In this document: in pieces, positions 7,085-14,610 of the stretch
How the letters are laid out: the number at the start of each line of letters is the position of its first letter
How positions within the stretch are numbered: position 1 is the stretch's first letter
Source of the DNA: Nonomuraea solani
GTDB lineage: Bacteria; Actinomycetota; Actinomycetes; Streptosporangiales; Streptosporangiaceae
Direction of reading: 5' to 3'
Length of the DNA stretch: 64,000 bases
Assembly: GCF_900108335.1 (NCBI RefSeq)
Contig: NZ_FNVT01000024.1
Location: 62,001 to 126,000 of the forward strand
Position numbers and translations under genes: made by a program
Notes under the pieces: model-generated
Databases searched by the model: none
Seen by the model: only the letters and a program-made list of their open reading frames with translations
Told to the model about the DNA's origin: nothing

Positions 7085-7228
7085 TCACCGGCCTTCCGCA
7101 ACGCGCCGAATCACCGAAAAAAGGACGGCGAAAGCCAGGCAAAAGCGGATCTTCGACCTCTTCCTCGGATCGGCTCTGACCTGCGCCGCGAACTGATGTG
7201 AGGCTTCCAAGCAAACCCGTTCCGAAGA

Positions 7229-7280
7229 ATCTCACCGTGATATCTCACGGTGTGATGGACTAGATGGGCTCCACTAGTCC
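7229..7280. promoter_or_regulatory. Palindromic operator between divergent small-gene operon and XRE regulator
   Basis: CACCGTGA-TATC-TCACGGTG (7233-7252) is a perfect 8-bp dyad. Read outward its arms give CGGTGAGAT (minus, 7229-7237) and CGGTGTGAT (plus, 7248-7256), the same words as the array at 5945-6012. A second small inverted repeat, GGACTAG (7257)/CTAGTCC (7274), follows. The location 60-90 bp before the regulator start fits autoregulation. Confidence 0.7.
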
Positions 7281-7316
7281 CGCAAAGGCGCGCTACCAGG
7301 GGAACGGAACGCCGCC

Positions 7317-8744
7317 ATGACGATGGATCAAGAGCACCTCCGATCGGTGCTCGACACCGTTTTCGCACGTCAAGACATGGAGGATGCGTGCAAGCGTCGT
7401 GATCTCGGCGGTGTGATCCGCATCCTGAACAAGTACGGCGTCACCCAAGGTCAGATCGCGAACCTCACCGGCAGATCGCAAGGGCGCATCAGCGAGTACA
7501 AGAGCGGAAAGCGCGTCCCGACCGCAAAGCATACATTTGAGGAGTTTGCTGGCGGTTTGGGCATGCCTGGCACTTTACGGCGTCATTTGGGCTTGTCGTC
7601 CTCAGGTGGCAAGGGGGGTGCGCAGGTCGTCAGTGACGGAGTCCAAATCCCTACAGACACTTTTGACCTGCAACTCTTCGCTGAAGCCATCGGGAAAAGG
7701 GGCGAGCCGTTGAAGCGCCGCGAATTGCTGGCCATGGTTGCACAACTCGGTACCCAGTCTGCGCTAGCTCAAAGTGAGGCATGGGAGAAAGTCGCCTTTG
7801 CTCTGTCAAAGCCAAGCGCTATTGATGAAGCAGTGGTGCGCGAGATGGAGGCGAGAGCCGCCGGTTTTCACCGCCTCGAAGAGATGCTGCCCGCACACAC
7901 GATTTTCAAGGGCCTGGCGGCCCATCTGAACGAGGTCGGCACAATCCTCAATGGTACAGCCACCGACCCTAAGGACGAGCTTCGCAAGCGCTTGATCGTA
8001 GTTGCTGGTGAAAGCAGCGTGCTCGCCGGTTGGATCGCAACAGACCTGGGCAACATATCTGCGGCACGGAACTTGTACGACACCGCCGAAAAGGCTTCAA
8101 AGGAAGCCGGCGATGCGGCGATCATCGCGTGCGCATTTGGGTATAGAAGCTATATTCCAAGCGGCAAGGGAAACCACGGGCGGGCGCGTGCTCTGTTGGC
8201 GAGCGCACTACAGCACTTGCCTCAAGATACGTCGCCCGGAACTACATCATGGCTGGCTGCAAGGCATGCCGAAGAGAGCGCGGCACTTGGAGAAACAGAA
8301 GCAGCCCTGCGATCATGGGATGAGGCGCGTGAAGCCTTCAATATCGCCGATCCAGAAGAGGACCGCGTATGGACGAGATTCCTAGACCAGGATCGCTTTG
8401 ATTCCTTCCACATCTCTACCTATGCCCAAATCGGCCGACTAGATGAAGCGGAAGCGGTAGCGCGCGCGGTCATTGCACGACTGCCCGATGTAGAGAGAAA
8501 GCGGGCAGGAATCATACTCGGCGACATTGCCACGGCACATATTGTGCATGGCTCCGTAACAGAGGCAGTCAGAGCAGCCAGGGAAGGTCTCGCTGTCATT
8601 CGCGAGACAGAATCTGGAATCTGGCTGCCGCGCTTTCTCGTTCTCGGAGAAGCGCTCAGGCGTTGGCAGACTCAACCAGCCGTCAGAGTCTTCCTAGAAG
8701 AGTTGGCTGTTACGAAGCGTCAATTCTCCGCGTCTCCTCGCTGA
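7317..8744 (+). CDS. XRE-type HTH regulator with TPR-like C-terminal domain
   Basis: 475 residues. Residues about 28-70 form a helix-turn-helix (VTQGQIANLTGRSQGRISEYKSGKR). The remaining 350 residues are helical with TPR-like repeats (NISAARNLYDTAEKASKEAG; GRLDEAEAVARAVIARL), a layout common in actinobacterial regulators that may sense a peptide or partner protein. It probably binds the CGGTGWGAT sites just upstream and at 5945-6012 and so governs the transfer genes; this is inferred from position and shared motif. Base composition is lower in GC than the chromosome. Its 3' end overlaps cutA by 35 bp, tail to tail. Confidence 0.88.
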   Translation: MTMDQEHLRSVLDTVFARQDMEDACKRRDLGGVIRILNKYGVTQGQIANLTGRSQGRISEYKSGKRVPTAKHTFEEFAGGLGMPGTLRRHLGLSSSGGKGGAQVVSDGVQIPTDTFDLQLFAEAIGKRGEPLKRRELLAMVAQLGTQSALAQSEAWEKVAFALSKPSAIDEAVVREMEARAAGFHRLEEMLPAHTIFKGLAAHLNEVGTILNGTATDPKDELRKRLIVVAGESSVLAGWIATDLGNISAARNLYDTAEKASKEAGDAAIIACAFGYRSYIPSGKGNHGRARALLASALQHLPQDTSPGTTSWLAARHAEESAALGETEAALRSWDEAREAFNIADPEEDRVWTRFLDQDRFDSFHISTYAQIGRLDEAEAVARAVIARLPDVERKRAGIILGDIATAHIVHGSVTEAVRAAREGLAVIRETESGIWLPRFLVLGEALRRWQTQPAVRVFLEELAVTKRQFSASPR

Positions 8745-9030
8745 TCCAATCCAGATATTCGGCACTTCCCGCAACGATTTCGATTGCGACGATTTCCGGC
8801 GTCTCATAGCTATGGTTGGCCTTGATGTGGCTCTCAAGCGCGGCGAGCAGGGGCTGCCTGGTCTTGATCACCAACTGCCATTCTTCCCCGTCGCGCAGGG
8901 AGCCTTGCCACCAGTACAGGGACCGGATCGGCCCGATGATCTGTACGCCGGCGGCCAGGCGCTCCGAGGCGATGCTACGTGCCAGCGCAACGCCCTCATC
9001 GGCGCTCGGCACTGTGGTCAGGACCTGCAT
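8710..9030 (-). CDS. cutA: CutA-type divalent-cation tolerance protein
   Basis: 106 residues from ATG 9030 (GAAGGG just upstream); GTG 9042 is an alternative. Length and sequence fit the trimeric CutA1 family: VLTTVPSADEGVALARSIASERLAAGVQI, IRSLYWWQGSLRDGEEWQLVIKT, then LEAHIKANHSYETPEIVAIEI-like strands (here LESHIKANHSYETPEIVAIE). CutA is a small signalling-like protein linked to copper tolerance in E. coli; its biochemical role is unsettled. Presence on a mobile element is unusual. It converges with and overlaps the XRE regulator gene by 35 bp. Confidence 0.93.
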   Translation of the reverse strand: MQVLTTVPSADEGVALARSIASERLAAGVQIIGPIRSLYWWQGSLRDGEEWQLVIKTRQPLLAALESHIKANHSYETPEIVAIEIVAGSAEYLDWISEETRRIDAS

Positions 9031-9394
9031 GTAACCCTTCACAACCCAGTTCCCCTTGAGTCGCAAGGCGGTGATCACTTCAGCCCCTACAGTAGAGGTA
9101 TCGGCGCACTGGACGGGGGCAGACTGAAGCGTTCTCGGCTGGTAGACAACCCCACGTGGGGATGGCCTGGCTGGATGGTTGGGAGGCGCCCACTCAGTGG
9201 CGAGCCGGCCCAGGCAGAACAACTTACGCCTAGCGACACGCCGCATCAGCATGCCGACGACGTTTTCGCAGCTCGAAGCCATGATCTGTGCTGTCTCGCT
9301 ACGCATCTGCGGAACACGGGCACTACATGTGTAACCATACCGATGGGGATACCGATTCAAGGATTGCATCTACACGAAGACGGGATGGTGCAAG
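9031..9394. other. Divergent intergenic region between cutA and the Bell/NLR pair
   Basis: 364 bp without a convincing gene. It contains the perfect 12-bp palindrome CCCCACGTGGGG at 9150-9161, a candidate operator that could serve either direction. The small gene at 9395 has a weak ribosome site (GGGATGGTG). No clear -35/-10 pair stands out. Confidence 0.45.
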
Positions 9395-9784
9395 ATGGAC
9401 ATCGCGCTACTTGCTAGTGCCGCAGCGGCGTTGATCGCCCAAGGCTTTCTTAGCGAAGCAGGGGCGAGTACCTGGGCGAGCGTTGAACGGATGGTCGTCA
9501 CCATCCGTGATCGCTTCACGGGAGAGTCGTCGGCACAAGCCGCCCTGGAACGCGTTCAGGCGCAGCCTGAGGATGAGGCATCGGTGGATCAGCTGGCCAT
9601 TCAAGTAGCGCGAGCTATGCAGAGCGATACCGACTTTGCAGATATGGTAAAGGATTTTGTCGAATGCGAAGGGCGAGATCCTCGTGGTTCTCAAGTTATC
9701 TCCCGAGTATACAATGACTATAAAGGCGCGCAAATTGGAAAAGTAGTCAATGTTGAGACGGTGCATGGGGACATGAATTTCTAG
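9395..9784 (+). CDS. Bell-domain-like small effector with C-terminal amyloid-type motif
   Basis: 129 residues. A hydrophobic N-terminal helix (about 3-20, IALLASAAAALIAQGFLSEA) leads into a helical domain to about residue 95 (WASVERMVVTIRDRF; SAQAALERVQAQPEDEASV; ADMVKDFVE). A short linker then ends in VVNVETVHGDMNF (117-129). In actinobacteria, NLR-type proteins are often preceded by a small Bell-domain protein (HeLo/MLKL-like membrane-active helical domain) whose C-terminus carries a short amyloid motif matched in the N-terminus of the NLR. Here the neighbour at 9811 has LVNIESVYGGANF (22-34), sharing 7 of 13 residues. Likely a cell-death or membrane-damaging effector. The Bell assignment is from remembered family features, not a search. 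Confidence 0.72.
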   Translation: MDIALLASAAAALIAQGFLSEAGASTWASVERMVVTIRDRFTGESSAQAALERVQAQPEDEASVDQLAIQVARAMQSDTDFADMVKDFVECEGRDPRGSQVISRVYNDYKGAQIGKVVNVETVHGDMNF

Positions 9785-9810
9785 AATTCTCCAACGGGAT
9801 CGCGCTGGCA

Positions 9811-12207
9811 ATGGGCAACTCCAGAAAAAAAGCAAGCCGGAAAAAGGCTCAGAAAATATCAAGCCTACGCAACTTGGTGAACATCGAGAGCGTCTATGGG
9901 GGTGCAAATTTCGCCGAGCACCATGATAAAAGCAGCGCGCATCTTCAGGCTGCTGTTCTTCCTGCACAGCTCCCCCCTGATGATCCAGATTTCCTGGGGC
10001 GAGATGAACACTTGCGAGATCTGCGTAAGGTTTTGCAAGGGACAGAAAGATCAACCAGATCCATTGCGGTATCAGGAAAACCTGGTGTGGGAAAGACGGC
10101 TCTGGCTATTAAGCTATCCCACGACCTAATGTCACACTTTCCTGACGGTCAGATATTCATTAATCTTGAAGATTTGGAAGCTGACGAACTTTCACCGTCG
10201 CGAGCTTTGGAAAGTCTTCTGCGAGCTTTCGGTTTCTCTGGCGACGAAATCGCGAATGGCTTCGAAGATAAGGTTGCACAGTATCGCACAGCACTCGCAA
10301 CGAGGCGCTGTCTTATCGTGCTCGATAATGCAGCCAGCGAATCACAGGTAAGACCGCTTCTTCCCGGCATGGGTGAGAGTGCAATCATCATCACCAGCAG
10401 GAAAAACCTCGCGGGCCTTGTCGGTGTACGGCCAGTACACCTATCAAACCTCACCGCCTTGGAAGGTACTGCTCTTTTTAAGAGAATCGTTGGAAATGAA
10501 CGGGTGGAGGCTGAACTTTCCGAATGTAACCAACTCGCTGATTTGTGTGGCGGACTTCCACTGGCACTGAGGATTGCCGCAAATAAGCTTCGCAGTAGAA
10601 GTAATTGGACATTTTCATATTATGTTAAGCTGCTATCAGATGAACGTAATCGCCTGCAAATGCTCCAAGCTGGCGATTTGGAGATTCGGGCAAGTTTTTC
10701 GCTCTCCTATAACTCTCTAGATGCAGTTGATAAGCTGATATTTAGAAGGCTTGGTGTTTGTGCTTCGGAGGGGTTCTCGATCACCTCGGCTTCGGCTCTT
10801 TGGGGCGATGCGATAGATCCGCTCGCGGCGCTAGACAGGCTCGTAGAGGCCAACCTAGTGGAACCCTCATCATCGCCTGATCGATATCGTATGCACGATC
10901 TTTTGCGAGCTTACGCTCGGGAGTGTCTAGAAGCGGACGAGGGCGAGGATAGTGTAAAGGAGTACCTTAGCAAGCTTGTTCGCTGGTACATCTTGGTGGT
11001 GTCGCACGCCGATGGGCATATCTACGAAGGGAACGTCCGTTCGTGCGTATGTAACTTCTTCGAAACGTTGCAGGATGCTATCGATTGGCTGGAAGTTGAG
11101 CATCCTGTGATTGTCTCCCTCGCGGGAGATGCTTACCGCCATGGTCTATATAAGTCAGTCGTAGACATTGCTTCCTATATGAACAAGTTCTTTGAACGTC
11201 GCCTTCATGCGACAGCATGGCGACAGCTGTCTGCGTATGCGTTGTTGGCGGCAAGGCAATCAGACGATAAGAAGCATCTCATCGACGCCCTTACCAATCT
11301 TGTGCATGTTAGCACTAAGTTTCCGATCGAATCGGACAGGCCGGTGTCGTGGCTTGACGAGGCTCTCACTCTTGCGCGAGATGTCGGTAGCCCTCGCTTT
11401 GAGTCAAAGGTGTTGGAGAAGCTTGGATGGGTTCTAAGCCATGGTGGAAAAAAAGAAGCAGCTCTAGGAATTTTGAGGCGTTCAGTAGAACTTGCGAGAT
11501 CCGCGAGCGCTGTTCATGAAGAAGGCAATGCGCGCCTTGCTCTCGCCAAGGTAGAGCTCTATTTGGGGCGCTTTGATGCTTCGAAGGAGACCTATAGCAA
11601 GGCAAGACTGTGCTTTGTTGCGCAGCGTGACAAACACTGCCAGGGGCGCGCTCTTGTTGGCCTTGCCTCTTTGAGCCATAAAAACGAGTCATACAACGAA
11701 GGGTTGGCTTATCTCACGCAGGCAATACGCTTGTTCCGGATGGTTCGGGACGAGCACTGTTTGGGTGGCGCATTGTCTCAGAGAGCAGACGCTAATGCTA
11801 AGCTCGGATATTTTTCCGAGGCCATCGAGGATTACCGTGCTGCTAGCAAGCATTTTCGGCAGCTATCTGATTCTGCATGCCTGGCTCCCATGTTGGATCA
11901 TTGGGGATGGCTAGAATTCTATGCGGAGAATTACGAAGAGGCCGCAAGCCGGCTTAGTGAGGCATGTTCTCTCTGGGAACAGTCGGGGAATCGAGCCTCT
12001 TTTGCTCAAGGGCTTTTCGGTCTTAGTATTGTAACTGCGCAAGCACAATCCATAGAAGCGGCACAAATATTGTTGCAACGAGCAATAGACATTGCGGATA
12101 TCTTTGGATATTCTTGGCTTCCGGTCGCAGAGCGCGCACTTGAGTCCGGTGTAGTTCCTCCTATTCTTTCCCCCTTCTATGAAAGCCTCGGTGCTGTTAC
12201 GGCCTGA
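9811..12207 (+). CDS. NB-ARC/TPR STAND protein (bacterial NLR-like) with N-terminal amyloid-type motif
   Basis: 798 residues, 26 bp after the effector gene. Residues 1-20 are lysine-rich; 22-34 carry LVNIESVYGGANF, the partner motif. The NB-ARC core includes FLGRDEHL (about 61-68), P-loop SGKPGVGKTALA (about 88-99), Walker B RCLIVLDNA, the sensor-like IIITSRK, GGLPLALRIAA and the MHD-type YRMHDLLRAYA. From about 480 to the end are TPR repeats (for example YNEGLAYLTQAIRLFRMV). Such proteins are closed ATPase switches that oligomerise on detecting a ligand, often phage-derived, and could template aggregation of the effector motif. Lower GC than the flanks supports transfer as cargo. Ligand unknown. 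Confidence 0.9.
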   Translation: MGNSRKKASRKKAQKISSLRNLVNIESVYGGANFAEHHDKSSAHLQAAVLPAQLPPDDPDFLGRDEHLRDLRKVLQGTERSTRSIAVSGKPGVGKTALAIKLSHDLMSHFPDGQIFINLEDLEADELSPSRALESLLRAFGFSGDEIANGFEDKVAQYRTALATRRCLIVLDNAASESQVRPLLPGMGESAIIITSRKNLAGLVGVRPVHLSNLTALEGTALFKRIVGNERVEAELSECNQLADLCGGLPLALRIAANKLRSRSNWTFSYYVKLLSDERNRLQMLQAGDLEIRASFSLSYNSLDAVDKLIFRRLGVCASEGFSITSASALWGDAIDPLAALDRLVEANLVEPSSSPDRYRMHDLLRAYARECLEADEGEDSVKEYLSKLVRWYILVVSHADGHIYEGNVRSCVCNFFETLQDAIDWLEVEHPVIVSLAGDAYRHGLYKSVVDIASYMNKFFERRLHATAWRQLSAYALLAARQSDDKKHLIDALTNLVHVSTKFPIESDRPVSWLDEALTLARDVGSPRFESKVLEKLGWVLSHGGKKEAALGILRRSVELARSASAVHEEGNARLALAKVELYLGRFDASKETYSKARLCFVAQRDKHCQGRALVGLASLSHKNESYNEGLAYLTQAIRLFRMVRDEHCLGGALSQRADANAKLGYFSEAIEDYRAASKHFRQLSDSACLAPMLDHWGWLEFYAENYEEAASRLSEACSLWEQSGNRASFAQGLFGLSIVTAQAQSIEAAQILLQRAIDIADIFGYSWLPVAERALESGVVPPILSPFYESLGAVTA

Positions 12208-12451
12208 CCGCGCCCAGGAAACGCGGGCCTGTGTCCTCCGTGACCCTCGGCCCGACATCGCCCGATGTTTCCTGCTGGTTGGGCTGGTATGCAATCCACG
12301 AGTTGTGCGGGTTGTGCCCTGTACGTGAGGCGACTGAGAACGTATGAAGGGTTCCTTAATCTGCCGCATTGCGATCACGCCCATCCAAACTCTTAGATTC
12401 CCCGGGTTTGCCGGGGACGATGGCGGGGCTAGAGTGGGCTTAGAGGAAGTG
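12208..12451. other. Right terminal non-coding segment of the element
   Basis: 244 bp with no credible gene between the NLR stop and the attachment core. A small GC hairpin, CCCCGGGTTTGCCGGGG (about 12399-12415), could end NLR transcription. In the excised circle this segment lies immediately upstream of the integrase gene, so it may hold the integrase promoter; no clear -35/-10 pair is visible. Confidence 0.5.
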
Positions 12452-12649
12452 GCCGTCCGGCCAGGAGTACCAGGTCCTGGTGGTGGGGTAGCCCTTGGAC
12501 GCCCAGATCGACCTGGCGGAGCGCGCGTCGGCGCACCGCGAGATCGTGCAGGAGTTGTAGACGGTGGCGCCGGCGGGGGCGACGCCGGCCAGGCCGATGA
12601 GGGACGTGATGGCGACGAGGAGCACGGCGAGCCTGGAAAGTGGGTGCAC
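12440..12649 (-). pseudogene. 5' half of the split secreted guanyl-specific ribonuclease
   Basis: GTG start at 12649 with AAGGAGG four bases before it; a longer ATG start at 12709 lacks this support. The frame encodes a signal peptide (RLAVLLVAITSLIGLAGVAPAGA) and mature N-terminus YNSCTISRCADARSARSIWA...YSWPDG, with the two cysteines and tryptophans usual in secreted actinomycete RNases. It then runs three element-derived codons to TAA. Catalytic residues are missing; they are in the 188-389 fragment. The truncated product would be exported but inactive. Confidence 0.9.
12452..12461. other. Right attachment-site core (attR)
   Basis: GCCGTCCGGC, identical to 380-389. To its right is the RNase coding sequence for ...TWYSWPDG (minus strand); to its left is element DNA that adds HFL and a stop to the broken frame. 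Central dinucleotide TC is at 12456-12457. Confidence 0.85.
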
Positions 12650-12751
12650 GGGGCCTCCTTGTGTGGCGCGGCGGACATCGCCATGGTCGCTCCTCCTCCC
12701 GACCGACAAAAGACCTAGATCGTCAAAAGTGCGGTGAACTCTTCCCGACCG

Positions 12752-13579
12752 TCAACGCCCGTTCACTAGGGCGGCGTGGTCGGCGGCCCACTGGGCGAAC
12801 GTGCGCGCGGGGCGGCCCAGGACCCGCTCCACCTCGCCCGTCACCCGTGCCCGGCCGCCGCGGGCGTACCTGGCCATGAGCGCCGTGACGAACGCCTGCG
12901 GGAGCCCGCGCTCGATCATGCCGCGCGCGACCATCTCGGCCGGCATCTCCTGATAGCGCAGCGGCCTGCCGATCGCCGTACCGATGATCTCCACCGACTC
13001 GGTGTGGGTGAGCGCCTGAGGTCCCGTGAGCTCCAGCCGCTGCCCGACCACCTCGTCGGTGAGCAGCGCGCGGGCGGCGACCTCACTCAGGTCCCGCTCG
13101 TCGAGCAGCGCCTCCTCGAAGCCCGCGTACGCCCCGCGTACGACGTCGCCCGCCCTGATCTGGCCGCCCCACGAGGTCAGCGTGTTGATCGCGAACGACG
13201 CCGCCCGCAGGCTCACCCACTCCAGCCCGCTGGCGACGGCGGCCTGCTCGGCCTCCTTGTTCCGGTCGCCCCTGAAGCGGGACGGCTGCTCGGACAGGTC
13301 GTCGTCGATGTTGATCGCCGACAGGGCGACCACCCGCGTGGCTCCCTGCCGCCTGGCCTGTTCCAGCAGCTCGGGGGCGCCGTCGGCGACCGCGCGGGGG
13401 TGCAGGAAGATCGAGGTGACGCCGTCGAGGGCGTCCGGCCGGTCCACGACCTCCACGCCGTCGGGGAACACCGCCTTCTCAGGTGTACGGGTGACGGCAC
13501 GCACCTTGGCACCCGCCTCGACCAGCAGCTCGACCAGGGGGCGCGCGACCAGGCCGGTCGCTCCGGTTACCAGGATCAT
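12752..13579 (-). CDS. NmrA-like NAD(P)-binding oxidoreductase/epimerase (ECF41 partner)
   Basis: 275 residues, ATG at 13579 overlapping the sigma gene stop (ATGA). Rossmann motif TGATGLVARPLVELL at the N-terminus, then RAVTRTPEK, and ALSAINIDDD near residue 95. The catalytic YxxxK of classical SDRs is not evident, which fits the NmrA/atypical-SDR branch. ECF41 sigma factors are characteristically linked to a carboxymuconolactone decarboxylase, oxidoreductase or epimerase gene; this is that partner here. Substrate unknown. Confidence 0.88.
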   Translation of the reverse strand: MILVTGATGLVARPLVELLVEAGAKVRAVTRTPEKAVFPDGVEVVDRPDALDGVTSIFLHPRAVADGAPELLEQARRQGATRVVALSAINIDDDLSEQPSRFRGDRNKEAEQAAVASGLEWVSLRAASFAINTLTSWGGQIRAGDVVRGAYAGFEEALLDERDLSEVAARALLTDEVVGQRLELTGPQALTHTESVEIIGTAIGRPLRYQEMPAEMVARGMIERGLPQAFVTALMARYARGGRARVTGEVERVLGRPARTFAQWAADHAALVNGR

Positions 13580-14520
13580 GACATCGTCCTATCTACTTGA
13601 GAGAGTTTGTCGGGGTTGGTGATGGCGTAGACGGCGCGGACCCGCTCGCCGTCCGGGGTGAGGTCGAGCACGATCACCGCGAACGGCGAGTCGCCCATGA
13701 ACAGCACCGCCGAGGGTTCGCCGTTGACCTGCCGGTAACGGACGTCCAGGACCGCGACGGCCCGCGCGATCAGCAGCCGGGCGACCCGATCCGCGCCGTG
13801 GAGCGGGCGGGGACCGGCGGCGGGCGCCTTACCGCCGCCGTCGGCCCACAGCGTGACGTCGGGGGCCAGCAGCCGCAGCAGTTCCTCCAGGTCACCGCCG
13901 AACATCGCGGCCACGAACCGCTCCGTCGCCTGCCGCCGCACCCGCGGGTCCACCCGGTAGCGGGGTCGGCGGGCCTGCACGTGCTCGCGGGCGCGATGGG
14001 CGAGCTGACGTACGGCCGAGGGGCTGCGGTCGAGGATGCCCGCGATCTCGGTGTGGGCGTACCCGAAGACCTCGTGCAGCACGAACACCACCCGCTCCAG
14101 CGGGGTCAGCGTCTCCAGCACCACCATGAGCGCCATGGACACCGACTCGCCCCGCTCGGACGGGTCACCCTCCGGCTCGACCAGCGGCTCGGGCAGCCAG
14201 GGGCCGATGTACTCCTCACGGCGACGGCTGATCGCGGCCCGCCGGCTCAGCGCCCGGTTGACCGCGATCCGGACCAGGTACGCGCGCGGGTGGCTGACCG
14301 CTTCACCTGTCCTGGAGGTCCAGGCCAGCCAGGTCTCCTGCAGCACGTCCTCGGTGTCGGCGACGCTGCCCAGCATGTCGTACACGATGGAGAACAGAAG
14401 CTCGCGATGGTCGAGGAAGGTCTCGGTGCGCTGCTCGTCGTTCGCTGTCACACCAATGGAGAGCGGTTGCGGACGTCCGAGTGTGACGCCGTACGGCAAA
14501 GTGTGACCGGCGTCTCCCAT
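13576..14520 (-). CDS. ECF41-family RNA polymerase sigma factor with SnoaL-like C-terminal domain
   Basis: 314 residues from ATG 14520; a GTG at 14451 would give a more usual N-terminus and neither has a good ribosome site. Sigma-2 (LLFSIVYDMLGSVADTEDVLQETWLAW) and sigma-4 (HEVFGYAHTEIAGILDRSPSAVRQLAHRA) regions are joined by a linker with WLPEP. The C-terminal domain carries DGGGK and NPDKL. WLPEP, DGGGK and NPDKL are the signature words of ECF41, whose activity is set by the C-terminal extension rather than an anti-sigma factor. Coupled by ATGA to the NmrA partner. GTGTGAC repeats (14501, 14521 area) lie around the 5' end. Confidence 0.93.
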   Translation of the reverse strand: MGDAGHTLPYGVTLGRPQPLSIGVTANDEQRTETFLDHRELLFSIVYDMLGSVADTEDVLQETWLAWTSRTGEAVSHPRAYLVRIAVNRALSRRAAISRRREEYIGPWLPEPLVEPEGDPSERGESVSMALMVVLETLTPLERVVFVLHEVFGYAHTEIAGILDRSPSAVRQLAHRAREHVQARRPRYRVDPRVRRQATERFVAAMFGGDLEELLRLLAPDVTLWADGGGKAPAAGPRPLHGADRVARLLIARAVAVLDVRYRQVNGEPSAVLFMGDSPFAVIVLDLTPDGERVRAVYAITNPDKLSQVDRTMS

Positions 14521-14610
14521 GCCTCAACCGAGCCGTCGTCCAGCGCGTTGAGCACGCTGTGGCCCCACATGGAGACGCGGTGCGCGGCCAGCACCGGTCG
14601 TTCGGCGGCG

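Larger units (their letters stand above)
380..12461. mobile_element. Serine-integrase integrative element (AICE/ICE-like), about 12.07 kb
   Basis: Bounded by the two GCCGTCCGGC cores inside the split RNase gene. Cargo in order: serine integrase, candidate directionality factor, TraB-like FtsK ATPase preceded by five small genes, regulatory DNA, three small genes, an XRE/TPR regulator, cutA, and a Bell-like/NLR pair. Joining the element ends gives GTGGGCTTAGAGGAAGTG to the left of the core and TGCTTCCGCTATCCACAC to its right. The second, reverse-complemented, matches the first at 12 of 18 positions, as expected for an attP. The right-hand genes (7.3-12.2 kb) are visibly less GC-rich than the chromosomal flanks. 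No Rep, prim-pol or partition gene was recognised, so it differs from classical replicating actinomycete ICEs. Transfer ability is inferred only from the TraB-like gene. Confidence 0.92.

Noticed and set aside
380..12461. tRNA gene as integration target
   Set aside because: No tRNA sequence at either junction; the RNase coding frame explains both ends.
14449..14520. ECF41-type promoter made from the GTCACAC repeats ahead of the sigma gene
   Set aside because: The -35-like words are present but the spacing to any CGTC word (13 or 26 bp) does not fit the family's promoters.
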